DNA of 13,095 nucleotides from CAZNER01 sp964572065 (GTDB taxonomy: Bacteria; Patescibacteriota; Dojkabacteria; JAHIVN01): contig CAZNER010000056.1 of NCBI GenBank assembly GCA_964572065.1, positions 1 through 13,095 of the forward strand, given 5' to 3'. The notes under the pieces were generated by a model. That model was given only the letters and a program-made list of their open reading frames with translations. It had not been told where the DNA came from and searched no databases. The translations under genes were made by a program, and so were the position numbers. The number at the start of each line of letters is the position of its first letter. The first letter of the stretch is position 1. This document shows positions 1 through 7,562 of the stretch, piece by piece.

Positions 1-13
1 TAGTTTTGTGCTA

Positions 14-43
14 TGTTAAGGTCCATACACATGAACCTTAGCA
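14..43. terminator. Hairpin downstream of the leftmost minus-strand gene
   Basis: Positions 14-26 and 31-43 pair over 12 of 13 positions (one mismatch, one G-T pair) around a 4-base ACAC loop. The hairpin lies 10 bases beyond the stop of the minus-strand gene at 54-290. It is a plausible transcript 3'-end or mRNA-stability hairpin. Similar hairpins follow other genes in the window. The termination role is inferred; the pairing is seen directly. Confidence 0.45.
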
Positions 44-53
44 TCGTAAAATC

Positions 54-290
54 TTATTGGGTTTCATTTTTAATTTCATCTAATATATCATGAATATTAC
101 TTTGTAGCATTCTTCCGATCTCTTTATATTTTTTATATTTCAATTTCTCATTCTTATATTCCTCTTTACTAATTCCTTTATATTTCTTTCGCAAGATTGA
201 AAATTTTCTTGACTCAATTCTATGGTTTATCTCATAATCAAGATCTTTACAAATTGAATCACATATTATTTCAATATCGAATTTTTCCAT
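54..290 (-). CDS. Small lysine-rich helical protein, unknown function
   Basis: A 78-residue protein that I do not recognise. It is rich in Lys, Glu and Ile, has no signal peptide or membrane segment, and looks entirely alpha-helical, possibly coiled coil (residues 28-62 are strongly charged). The start at 288-290 is supported by a TATATA box abutting the ATG, the same arrangement as at the structural genes. Its architecture resembles that of the next gene (312-611): an early CDxxC motif followed by a helical stretch and a Lys/Tyr-rich segment, which suggests an old duplication. With the next two minus-strand genes it forms a co-oriented group next to the morphogenesis module. Function is unknown. 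Confidence 0.7.
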   Translation of the reverse strand: MEKFDIEIICDSICKDLDYEINHRIESRKFSILRKKYKGISKEEYKNEKLKYKKYKEIGRMLQSNIHDILDEIKNETQ

Positions 291-311
291 TATATATTAT
301 TAGATTAGAAA
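291..311 (-). promoter_or_regulatory. AT-rich start-proximal box of the 78-residue gene
   Basis: On the minus strand the ATG at 290 is directly preceded by AATAATATATA, matching the sequence before the fibre gene at 8105. This is probably the viral promoter core with a very short leader. The spacer between the two small genes is only 21 bases. Confidence 0.5.
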
Positions 312-611
312 TTAATTTTCTAATTCTTCCTCAATTTTATGTATGTCATGATCTTTAATTTGATTTATTACAAATACACTATTATCCATTATAACCTGTC
401 TAATACACTTGTAAATTTTATAATATTCTTTATCCAATTGATAAAGCTCATTTGTTTCATAATCATCATTATATTTCCTTTTAGTTATCTCCTGTTTTAG
501 ATTACCTATTTGAAATTTTAAATTATGAGTTAATTCATTACATAATTCATCACATACAAAATTCTTTAAATCATCTCCTGTTCGTTTCTCTAAATTTAAA
601 TAAGTTGTCAT
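312..611 (-). CDS. Small charged helical protein, unknown function
   Basis: A 99-residue protein with no recognised domain. It contains CDELCNEL near residues 25-32 and a Lys/Tyr-rich helical stretch around residues 60-75, then ends in an acidic tail (EEELEN). The order of these elements follows the 78-residue neighbour (CDSICKDL, then a YKKYKEI segment), so the two are possible paralogues, although overall identity is low. The start at 609-611 is preceded on the minus strand by TTATATAG, a weaker form of the common start-proximal box. It may be a small regulatory or virion-associated protein; nothing in the sequence decides this. Confidence 0.7.
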   Translation of the reverse strand: MTTYLNLEKRTGDDLKNFVCDELCNELTHNLKFQIGNLKQEITKRKYNDDYETNELYQLDKEYYKIYKCIRQVIMDNSVFVINQIKDHDIHKIEEELEN

Positions 612-655
612 CTATATAATTACTATAGATAATATTTTAAGTAAAATAAAACGTG

Positions 656-1687
656 TTATATTATACTGGTTAAAATCTCAAGTTCTTTTTTAAGTGGGTT
701 TTTAGGTTTATTCTTTTTAGATGCTTTTCTATGTGAGTCAGCAGTTGCAACTGCATCCACAGACATCTCTTTACTGATTTCTTCTACAATATTTTTAAAT
801 CTTTTAATACCATCCATATCTTGATCGCTAACCATACCTGCACCACGTTGTTTTAATTTTTCTTTCATATCTTTTCTCGCAGGCTTAACTAATGGCACAC
901 GTTTACGTGCAGGATCTGCTCTAAAACCATCTACAATTATATAACTTCCACCTACTTGCACTTTCCCATCCATTTTATATTCTTTCCATAATTTAGCAAT
1001 CTGTTTAATTAAATTTGCATCAGGATTTATGTTATACTTTTGTCTATTTGCAGACACATGTTTAACAAAATCTTTATACTTCATTTGGTTTTTAGATTTT
1101 TTAACTCTTTTTTTAACTTTACCTCCTTTCTTCTTTTTAGGTACATAATCATCTCCTAAACTCTCTTTATATTGTCTCCATAATTTAGCAACTTGTTTAA
1201 TGAAGCTTTTATCTTGATCAATACCATACTGTACTTTGTTCTTAGATACATGTTTAATAAAATCTTGATAATCAGTAAACTCTAATAATGGGGATTCTTC
1301 TTTTTTGATCTCTTCTTCAACTAATTCTTTAATATTAGGAGTTTCAATCATCATATCTGCATTACGGTCATATCCATTACCTCTTCTAAATGTATAGTTA
1401 TTGTTAAAAGGGACGAATTGTTCTATAGTTTTTCTATATTGATCGTCAAATTTAGCATCATCTACTTTTTGATATATGTTAAATTGATTTGTACCATAAT
1501 TTAATTCATCTTTGATTCTATTCATCGTACGAGCGTCTCGAGCATTATTATCCTGTTCATTCGCAATTTTATGTAATCTTGACCTAATCTTATCTTGAGT
1601 AGATAATCCAAGATCTTCCATAAATTCTTTTCTCTGTAATAACCCAACATCTTTAGGTTCTTGTCTCTGTCTATTTAATAAATACAT
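656..1687 (-). CDS. Basic protein with duplicated helical module, probable virion core/DNA-binding protein
   Basis: The protein has 343 residues and is strongly basic, with a lysine cluster at about 184-199 and another near the C-terminus. Two copies of a 35-residue module are seen at 140-174 (from YQDFIKHVSKN) and 204-238 (from YKDFVKHVSAN), both ending AKLW+xYK. About 20 of 35 positions are identical. The pattern (aromatic start, FxKHV, IKQxAKLWxxYK) resembles the short YABBY/HMG-like helical domains of viral proteins that bind DNA. A GKVQVGGS segment at 241-248 between basic stretches could be a site for the adenain-like protease encoded nearby, though it does not fit the adenovirus consensus exactly. 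By analogy with adenovirus core proteins it may condense the genome; this is inference. It diverges from the packaging ATPase gene. Confidence 0.75.
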   Translation of the reverse strand: MYLLNRQRQEPKDVGLLQRKEFMEDLGLSTQDKIRSRLHKIANEQDNNARDARTMNRIKDELNYGTNQFNIYQKVDDAKFDDQYRKTIEQFVPFNNNYTFRRGNGYDRNADMMIETPNIKELVEEEIKKEESPLLEFTDYQDFIKHVSKNKVQYGIDQDKSFIKQVAKLWRQYKESLGDDYVPKKKKGGKVKKRVKKSKNQMKYKDFVKHVSANRQKYNINPDANLIKQIAKLWKEYKMDGKVQVGGSYIIVDGFRADPARKRVPLVKPARKDMKEKLKQRGAGMVSDQDMDGIKRFKNIVEEISKEMSVDAVATADSHRKASKKNKPKNPLKKELEILTSII

Positions 1688-1795
1688 ATGTATATATATG
1701 TTTTATATAATAATTATATACCAGCTTAATTCATATTTTTAAAAATTTTAAAACAAACACACATTTTTTTTATATGTTAGTTATATATAATCAGT
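1688..1795. promoter_or_regulatory. Divergent promoter region between core-protein and ATPase genes
   Basis: This 108-bp AT-rich spacer separates a minus-strand and a plus-strand start. On the plus strand TATATATAA ends 5 bases before the ATPase ATG at 1796. On the minus strand a TATATATA run lies within about 10 bases of the ATG at 1687. Both match the start-proximal box seen across the window. No longer operator-like repeat is evident. Confidence 0.5.
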
Positions 1796-2596
1796 ATGTT
1801 TAGTTTAAATAGTGGTACACCCATAGCTATTATAAGAGGTAAAGGAGCAGGTAAGAAAGGTAAGAAGAAAACCCTATATTTAAAAAATGATGATATAAAT
1901 AATTTCAAAAAAGATGAAGAAGATTGGGATTCAGATAATGAAGAAGAAGAAGATAAATTATTTAATAATTTAGAAATAAATTATGGTTTGATGCAACAGT
2001 ACCCTAATACTAAAGCGGATCGTGAATGTTTATATATTACAGGTCCATCAGGTTCAGGTAAGTCCACATATGCTTCAGAGTATATAAAGCAATATAAGAA
2101 AGCTTTCCCAAATAATGATTTTATATTATTATCAAGAAAGCCAGAAGATCCTGTTTTAGATCAATTAAAACCTATTAGGATTAAAATAGATGAATCACTA
2201 TTAGATGATCCAATAGATTTCAAAGAACTTGAAAACTCTTGCGTATTATTTGATGATATTGATACAATCAGTAATATAAAATTAAGAGATTATGTTCAAC
2301 ATCTTAGAGATGATATTCTTGAAGTAGGTAGATCATCACGTATAACATGTATATGTACATCACATCTTGCTTGTAATTATAAACAAACACGTACACTTCT
2401 TAACGAAGCTACCAGTTTAGTTATATTTCCTCGTAGTGGAAGCTCTTATCAATACAAACGTATGTTAAAAGTATACTGTGGACTTGATAAGAAACAGGTG
2501 CAAAAGATATTAAACCTCCCTTCAAGATGGGTATGTCTACATAAGTCTTATCCTAACTATGTCTTATACGCCTTAGGAGCTTATGCTATTCAGTAA
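1796..2596 (+). CDS. FtsK/HerA-type genome-packaging ATPase (A32-like)
   Basis: A 266-residue P-loop ATPase that would pump viral DNA into the preformed capsid. Visible motifs are Walker A GPSGSGKST at 83-91, Walker B CVLFDDID at 149-156, and a sensor-like ICTSH at 186-190. The N-terminal 60 residues hold a lysine-rich patch (GKGAGKKGKKK) followed by a highly acidic stretch (about 39-53), which is probably disordered. The length suits the compact packaging ATPases of polinton-like viruses and virophages, and the position next to protease, penton and MCP genes is the classical morphogenesis block. The start is supported by TATATATAA just upstream. It ends one base before the convergent protease stop. 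Confidence 0.93.
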   Translation: MFSLNSGTPIAIIRGKGAGKKGKKKTLYLKNDDINNFKKDEEDWDSDNEEEEDKLFNNLEINYGLMQQYPNTKADRECLYITGPSGSGKSTYASEYIKQYKKAFPNNDFILLSRKPEDPVLDQLKPIRIKIDESLLDDPIDFKELENSCVLFDDIDTISNIKLRDYVQHLRDDILEVGRSSRITCICTSHLACNYKQTRTLLNEATSLVIFPRSGSSYQYKRMLKVYCGLDKKQVQKILNLPSRWVCLHKSYPNYVLYALGAYAIQ

Positions 2597-2597
2597 A

Positions 2598-3140
2598 CTA
2601 TCTAATAGGATATCCAGCGAGTTTATCAGTTAACTTAACTATCAATTCATCAAGATCATATATGTCTTTATACCCCATCAAACATTCACCAAAAGCATCT
2701 ATATCTTTAAAGTCTTTAAAGTACTTTAAATATACAGCACACCATCTTCCACATGTAGCACTTCCATTATCAAAGCTCTGTAATGGAAAAGGATTATAAT
2801 GAATCTTATAAGGACTATGACCGAGTAGTTTACTTAATATTGGATAATCCTGATTTATTCTTTGGTTATAACTTTCATCAATATTATCAAGTTGATTGTC
2901 AATATACTGCCCATATGGATCAAAGAAATTAATATTATTCTTATCACGGGTTAATATACACCAATGTCCCATAACAGAATTATTATCATGACCTGTTTGA
3001 TAATGAATAAGACATCCATCAGTATATTTATTAAATAATTTATCAATATTTTTTATTTTTGTTAATTTATTGTAAGATATTACATTAACCGGTTTCCCAG
3101 ATATTTGTTCAATCTGTTTTTTACTCAAGGGTACATTCAT
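2598..3140 (-). CDS. Adenain-like cysteine maturation protease
   Basis: A 180-residue protease of the Ulp1/adenain superfamily. The catalytic set is readable in order: His59 in GHW, Asp74 in FFDPYG, Gln121 as the probable oxyanion residue in LQSFDNGSATCG, and nucleophile Cys130 in ATCGRWC. In adenovirus, virophages and polintons this enzyme cleaves capsid and core precursors during virion maturation. Likely substrates here are the MCP C-terminal tail (LLGG|N, residues 480-484) and possibly the core protein at 656-1687. The gene converges with the ATPase gene and shares a 31-bp spacer with the first penton gene, so both may be transcribed from one bidirectional AT-rich element. Confidence 0.92.
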   Translation of the reverse strand: MNVPLSKKQIEQISGKPVNVISYNKLTKIKNIDKLFNKYTDGCLIHYQTGHDNNSVMGHWCILTRDKNNINFFDPYGQYIDNQLDNIDESYNQRINQDYPILSKLLGHSPYKIHYNPFPLQSFDNGSATCGRWCAVYLKYFKDFKDIDAFGECLMGYKDIYDLDELIVKLTDKLAGYPIR

Positions 3141-3171
3141 ATTTTTTATATATAATATTAGTATATAATAA
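3141..3171. promoter_or_regulatory. Bidirectional promoter, protease/penton
   Basis: The entire 31-bp gap between two divergent ATGs is AT-rich, with TATATAA at 3162-3168 for the plus-strand penton gene and a TATATA run close to the protease ATG on the other strand. No room remains for anything else, so the leaders must be extremely short. Confidence 0.6.
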
Positions 3172-4182
3172 ATGAGAAGAAATCAATTAATTCAACATCA
3201 TACTTTATGGTATGATCATCTTGAAAATGTCTATTATAATGCTGAGATACATAACCCTAAAGATAACACAACTGATATAAAATCAAGATACTCAGAAACA
3301 AGAAACCAACCAATTATAAGCGGGAAAGCCAGCGACTATGTGTTATCTGTTGAACGGTTCCAAATACCATTTTCAGATATCCCTATTTTCGAATTTAAAG
3401 ATAATACTTATAGTGTTTCATTATCTTTTGGTGGTAATGATGAACAAACATTCCTTATTTATCAAAATAGAGATGTTAACCCTAATGCAAGAGCAATATT
3501 CGAATATCAGCACTTTTTAGACATCATTAATACAGGATTCACAACATGTTTCAATGATTTCGTAACAGCACATGGTGCTTTTCCATCCGCCACTCAAGCA
3601 CCATATATCACCTATGACTCAGTAACAAAGTTATTCACATTACACGTTGAGAAAGCTTATGAAGCTGATGGAATACAAGTTTTTATGAACTGGCCATTAT
3701 ATACATTTTTTCAATCTTGGGAGATTAATTTTAATTCATATGGAACATCACCTTTTGGTGAGGATATTGAAATATTAATCAAAGATAATAATAACAATAC
3801 CGATCCATTAGATGCCACATTATATATATTTCCTCAACAATTAAGTGCCTTATACCTATGGTTTGATATCCAGAAGATAGTATTTTTAACAAGACAGATA
3901 CCTGTACAAAAAGAATATATATCAGACAGAGAAGAAACAGGTATTAATAAATTTACAACCAGATTAATTGATTATACTCCACTAATAAACGGGCTTGAAA
4001 GACCATCGGAATTAACATTCTTTTTACAAGGTCCTCGAAGATTGATAGATTTGAAAGGAGATGATGACATAAGAAATTTAGATTTTGAAGTATACTGGGA
4101 AGATAAAGAAGGTCGATTAAGAGAGATATTTCTCAATCCAAATGATACATTAAGTATCAAACTTTTATTCATGAGAAAATAA
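3172..4182 (+). CDS. Penton-type minor capsid protein, copy 1
   Basis: A 336-residue protein of the polinton-like virus minor capsid (penton) type, expected to form the fivefold vertices with a single jelly-roll fold. Family-like features are the N-terminal HHTLWYDHLENVYYNAE (9-25), SETRNQPII (41-49) leading into a beta-rich body, and a C-terminal DFEVYWEDKEG...TLSIKLLFMRK strand block (about 304-336). It is followed after 18 bases by a clear paralogue (4201-5241), and identity is highest at the two ends. The assignment rests on these motifs and on its position between protease and MCP. The specific role of each copy is not known. Confidence 0.85.
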   Translation: MRRNQLIQHHTLWYDHLENVYYNAEIHNPKDNTTDIKSRYSETRNQPIISGKASDYVLSVERFQIPFSDIPIFEFKDNTYSVSLSFGGNDEQTFLIYQNRDVNPNARAIFEYQHFLDIINTGFTTCFNDFVTAHGAFPSATQAPYITYDSVTKLFTLHVEKAYEADGIQVFMNWPLYTFFQSWEINFNSYGTSPFGEDIEILIKDNNNNTDPLDATLYIFPQQLSALYLWFDIQKIVFLTRQIPVQKEYISDREETGINKFTTRLIDYTPLINGLERPSELTFFLQGPRRLIDLKGDDDIRNLDFEVYWEDKEGRLREIFLNPNDTLSIKLLFMRK

Positions 4183-4193
4183 TCTAATAGTAA

Positions 4194-4200
4194 TATATAA
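4194..4200 (+). promoter_or_regulatory. TATATAA box abutting the second penton start
   Basis: TATATAA ends at the base immediately before the ATG at 4201. The whole spacer from the previous stop is 18 bases, so the second penton gene appears to carry its own box rather than relying only on readthrough. Confidence 0.5.
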
Positions 4201-5241
4201 ATGAGTCAAATCTTTCAACATCATACAATGTTTCATGATCATGTTGATAATGTGTATTATAATGCTGAATTATATAACCCAATTAATTCGACAGAATTAC
4301 TTCCTGCCGAATACTCTGAAACACGTAACCAACCAATAATTCAAGGAGTAGGATCAGATTACTATGTTTCAGTTATTAGATTTAATATTCCATCTACAGT
4401 TATCCCTATATTCTCATTTCAACCTGTATCTGCAGGTTCAGCAACAGGTATATATACCGTAACATTGAGACATGGAGGAGTAGACTATCAAACAAATGTT
4501 ATTTTCACACCAAGAGGAGCCGGAATAGATTATCAAGTTTATGCATTCCAACATTTCTTAGACATGATTAATACAGCATTAGCAACATCCTTCGCTTCAA
4601 TAGCCCCTCCTCCTGCTACTGCCACAGAAGCCCCTTATCTAACATATGATGCAGTAACCTCTCTAATATCATTACATGTTCAAAAAGCATATATAACAGA
4701 TAATATACAGTTATTTATGAATTGGTCACTATTCTCCTTTTTTCAATCTTGGCCTATTATTTTTAATGGATATAATAATCAACCTAATGGTAAGGATGCA
4801 GAGATAATAATCGCAGATTATAACAACAACACAGATCCAGCTGATCCTACATATTTCATATTCCAACAAGAAGAGGTATCTCTCAATCTTTGGTATGATA
4901 TAAGAAAAATTGTAATAACAACAAATTCATTACAAGTTCAACGGGAATATATAGCAAGTCAAGACGAAAATGGTAATCCTATCTTTTTACCTATACTAAC
5001 TGACTTCACCCCAACATTTGATAAGAATAATGCATTAACCCAGTTTCAATATTTCCCTTCAGGTCCATATAGATTGACAGATATAAATTCTAACGAACCT
5101 ATAAGGAAAATCGATTTTCAAGTATTTTGGGAAGATAAATTTAGAAATTTACATAAGATTGCATTAGAACCAAGTCAAACATTAAATATAAAACTATTAT
5201 TTATGAGAAAAACAGAATTAAATTTATATAATGCTCTTTAA
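4201..5241 (+). CDS. Penton-type minor capsid protein, copy 2
   Basis: A 346-residue paralogue of the preceding penton gene. Shared blocks include HHTMFHDHVDNVYYNAE (7-23), YSETRNQPII (38-47), a central FMNW...FFQSW segment, a DYNNNTDP/DNNNNTDP turn, and the C-terminal DFQVFWEDK...TLNIKLLFMRK. It differs by inserts in the first third (Gly/Ala/Ser-rich SAGSATG, and a Pro/Ala run IAPPPATATEAP) and by a short extra C-terminal tail (TELNLYNAL). Two divergent copies suggest specialised vertices, for example one carrying fibres, or hetero-oligomeric pentons; that is inference. The start is fixed by the adjacent TATATAA. Confidence 0.85.
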   Translation: MSQIFQHHTMFHDHVDNVYYNAELYNPINSTELLPAEYSETRNQPIIQGVGSDYYVSVIRFNIPSTVIPIFSFQPVSAGSATGIYTVTLRHGGVDYQTNVIFTPRGAGIDYQVYAFQHFLDMINTALATSFASIAPPPATATEAPYLTYDAVTSLISLHVQKAYITDNIQLFMNWSLFSFFQSWPIIFNGYNNQPNGKDAEIIIADYNNNTDPADPTYFIFQQEEVSLNLWYDIRKIVITTNSLQVQREYIASQDENGNPIFLPILTDFTPTFDKNNALTQFQYFPSGPYRLTDINSNEPIRKIDFQVFWEDKFRNLHKIALEPSQTLNIKLLFMRKTELNLYNAL

Positions 5242-5266
5242 TTTATAAATTTTTTTATATAGCAGA

Positions 5267-5275
5267 TATATATAA
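5267..5275 (+). promoter_or_regulatory. TATATATAA box of the MCP gene
   Basis: TATATATAA lies two bases before the MCP ATG and follows a T-rich tract at 5251-5257. It fits the common start-proximal pattern of the window and is probably a late-type promoter for the most abundant virion protein. Confidence 0.55.
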
Positions 5276-5277
5276 AA

Positions 5278-7492
5278 ATGTCTTTAGGATTCGAAAAAAT
5301 GAAAAGCGCTGTTCTTCAAGATCCACGTTGTGACTTCGACGAAGCTGATCAAAAATATATTATTCAAAAACCTGGCGAGGATGTAACATATAGAAATGTT
5401 ACAAGTACTTCTTTTAGTACCTCTTCAGTCAATTTCTCAGCTCCACCACCTTCTCCAGCTACTATTGTCGACAGAAGAATTGAAATGAGATGTAAATTTA
5501 GAATGACATTTACAGGTACTTCATTAGGTGCTACCTTACTTCAAATAGGAGCAAATGATGCACCAAGATCCTTCCCATTATCTCAAGCTATCAATACATT
5601 AAGAATTTCAGTAAACAATATTAGTATCTCAACAGAATTATCTGACTATCATAATGCTTTAATTCACTATAATACAGGAAGAGATGCAAAAGAATATGAC
5701 TATTCTACTTCTCCTGCGATGTTAGATCAATATCAAGTTTATAATGACTACTTATTATACGGATCAGCTAAAAATTGTTTAGGATCATACGGTGAAAATG
5801 GGTATAAAGGACCAAGGGGTGGATACCCAAGAGTTAATGTTATTTCCGACGATGGTACTACTGCCGTTGTTGATTTAGAAGTAACTGAAATGTTATTCTT
5901 AAACCCACTTTTATGGGGAAGAGAAGCAAACGAAAAAGGATTTATTGGTGTTCAAACATTCGACGTAGTCGCAAACTTCAATAACAATCTTGAAAGATAC
6001 TTATGGTCTCATAATGCTACTTCAGGAGAAAACATAACAGCTGTAAATGTTGAAATTTTAGAATCACCAGCTTTATTATTCACTTACATTACTCCAGATT
6101 TATTAGATATGCCTAATATCAGCGATGATATTGTATATCCATATTATAATATTGATAGATATGTTGATAGAGGACAAGCAGTTAATGCAGGTGCAAGTTT
6201 TAGCAGAACCTCAAACAACATTCAATTAAATTCAATTCCAAAACGTATTTACATTTTCGCTAGACGTAAAAATGACGACAAAAGAATAGAACATGCAGAT
6301 ACATATGCCAGATTAGATTCTATTTCATTATCATGGAATAACAGAAATGGTTTATTCTCTGGTGCACAAACAGAAGATCTTTATTTAACATCAGTTAGAA
6401 ATGGATTAAACATGTCATTTGATCAATGGTATAAATATCAAGGTTCCGTTTTCTGTATTGATTTTGCAAAAGATATCGGTATGTCTTCAATAGAAGCGCC
6501 GGGCTTACTTGGAACTTATCAATTCCAATACACAGCTAACTTCACAAATGTTAATGATGTAGATGCATCAGTCGATTTTGACGTTTTTACTGTTGTTGTC
6601 AGTGAAGGTACATTCACTATTGCACAAAATCGTGCTATCAGTCAAATTGGGGTCGAAAAAAAAAATTTTTGCTATAAACTACAACGTTTTGTTGTCCCAC
6701 AAAATATTAATTTTAATATGGCCCAGAAAAATCACATGCTAAGCCCATGCAGACCCTGTGCTTAGATAAACATTTAGAACTCTGTTAACTATTAGAATAG
6801 TTATGTTCAGTGGTTAGTCTCTATTTAGAGGCGAGACATCTTATAATGATTCGGGAACTCCCTTAGAGCTTCAACTACCACTTATACAAAGAAATTTGTA
6901 TAATAGGCAGGGTAATGACCTCGCTCATGGTAATAACGTTGAAGATTGGGTAATCCGCGGGTAAAATACCTAAGTCCATTATGACAGGATATGGTATTCC
7001 CTCAACGACCGCACGGGTGTCGGTGTTCTATGAAGGTTTAGTCAACCAGAGAATGCTTAAGATACAGTCTGGCCTATAGTGAAAGCTATAGGATACTAAC
7101 GCATTAGTAAACAAGATATAATAGATTCTCCTGAATTAGCAAAAGTTATTGCACAATCTGATTTATTAGGTGGTAACTTTTTATCAGGATTAAAAAAAGC
7201 AAGTCAATTTTTAGTTAAACACCATCCAAAACTCCAACAAACAGCTAAATTCATTCGTAAAGTAGGACCAGTAGCTACAGATGCTTTAGGTATTGTAGCA
7301 CCTCGTGCTGCTAACGCATTAAAAGAAGTTGGTCATATTATTGATCCATTAGCTAAACTTGTAGGATTAGGATATTCAGAACAACAAGCTATGGATATGA
7401 TGGAAGCTATGGGCTACGTGGGGGGTGACTATCTTAATGGTAGAGGCGGCCAACTTGCACCCAAAAAAAAATTAAGAAATAGACAAAGATAA
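5278..7492 (+). CDS. MCP: Major capsid protein, double jelly-roll, interrupted by a group I intron
   Basis: The proposed coding sequence joins 5278-6653 to 7102-7492, giving 588 residues. Exon 1 is a recognisable PLV MCP with SIPKRIYIFARRKN, a WNNRNGLFSGA segment, GSVFCIDFAKDIG, EAPGLLGTYQFQ, and a final VSEGTFTIAQNRAISQIG. The intron lies directly after this conserved block. Splicing after T6653 and before C7102 makes codon 459 (GT|C, Val) and continues ISKQDIIDSPE, which is how related MCPs continue from QIGV as I recall them. Exon 2 encodes LLGGNFLSGLKKASQF (480-495), helical segments, a GLGYSEQQAMDMM stretch and a basic end (PKKKLRNRQR). Unspliced RNA would instead add 36 unrelated residues and stop at 6765, losing the whole tail. 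The tail is probably a protease-removed assembly domain, as in mavirus. Confidence 0.93.
6654..7101 (+). other. Group I intron (self-splicing type, no homing endonuclease) in the MCP gene
   Basis: A 448-nt intervening sequence with stops in every exon-compatible reading. Group I landmarks are visible. The exon-1 end TGGGGT pairs with the guide GTCCCA at 6694-6699, forming P1 with the expected T-G pair at the splice site. Other landmarks are a P3 pairing (GACAT 6835-6839 with GTGTC 7017-7021), a CGGGAACTCCC block near P4/P5 (6852-6862), a Q-like TAATCCGCGGG (6951-6961), an R-like TCAACGACC (7002-7010), P8 (GGTT 7035-7038 with AACC 7044-7047), an S-like AAGATACAGTC (7059-7069), and a perfect 7-bp P9 (7073-7079 with 7086-7092). 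The last base is G7101, the expected terminal guanosine. The core resembles subgroup IC or IE; I cannot assign it firmly. No ORF for a homing endonuclease fits inside. Confidence 0.9.
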
Positions 7493-7505
7493 GCTAATTA
7501 AATAA

Positions 7506-7521
7506 ATCTCTTATTAGAGAT
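7506..7521 (+). terminator. 3' hairpin after the MCP gene
   Basis: ATCTCT (7506-7511) and AGAGAT (7516-7521) form a perfect 6-bp stem with a TATT loop, 14 bases after the MCP stop. It is followed by an A-rich tract, then the next promoter box. A role in 3'-end formation is inferred from similar hairpins after other genes here. Confidence 0.45.
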
Positions 7522-7553
7522 ACATTTAATAAAAAAAAAATGTTTTGTAATAA

Positions 7554-7560
7554 TATATAA
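7554..7560 (+). promoter_or_regulatory. TATATAA box of the first fibre gene
   Basis: TAATATATAAGA immediately precedes the ATG at 7563, repeating the arrangement at 4194-4200 and 9244-9252. Confidence 0.5.
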
Positions 7561-7562
7561 GA

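Noticed and set aside
3338..4172. Overlapping open frames at 3338-3520 (plus) and 3972-4172 (minus)
   Set aside because: They are contained in the first penton gene, which has clear family motifs and its own promoter box.
5278..6765. MCP as a complete 495-residue protein ending at 6765
   Set aside because: The last 36 codons lie inside the intron and look unlike any capsid sequence, while the expected continuation ISKQD... is found at 7103 in another frame.
6654..7101. Homing endonuclease or frameshift explanation for the MCP break
   Set aside because: No endonuclease-sized ORF fits in 448 nt, and a simple frameshift cannot explain the structured non-coding insert.
7102..7492. A separate small gene encoding the helical tail
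   Set aside because: There is no start codon or promoter box at its beginning, and the frame joins the MCP perfectly by splicing.
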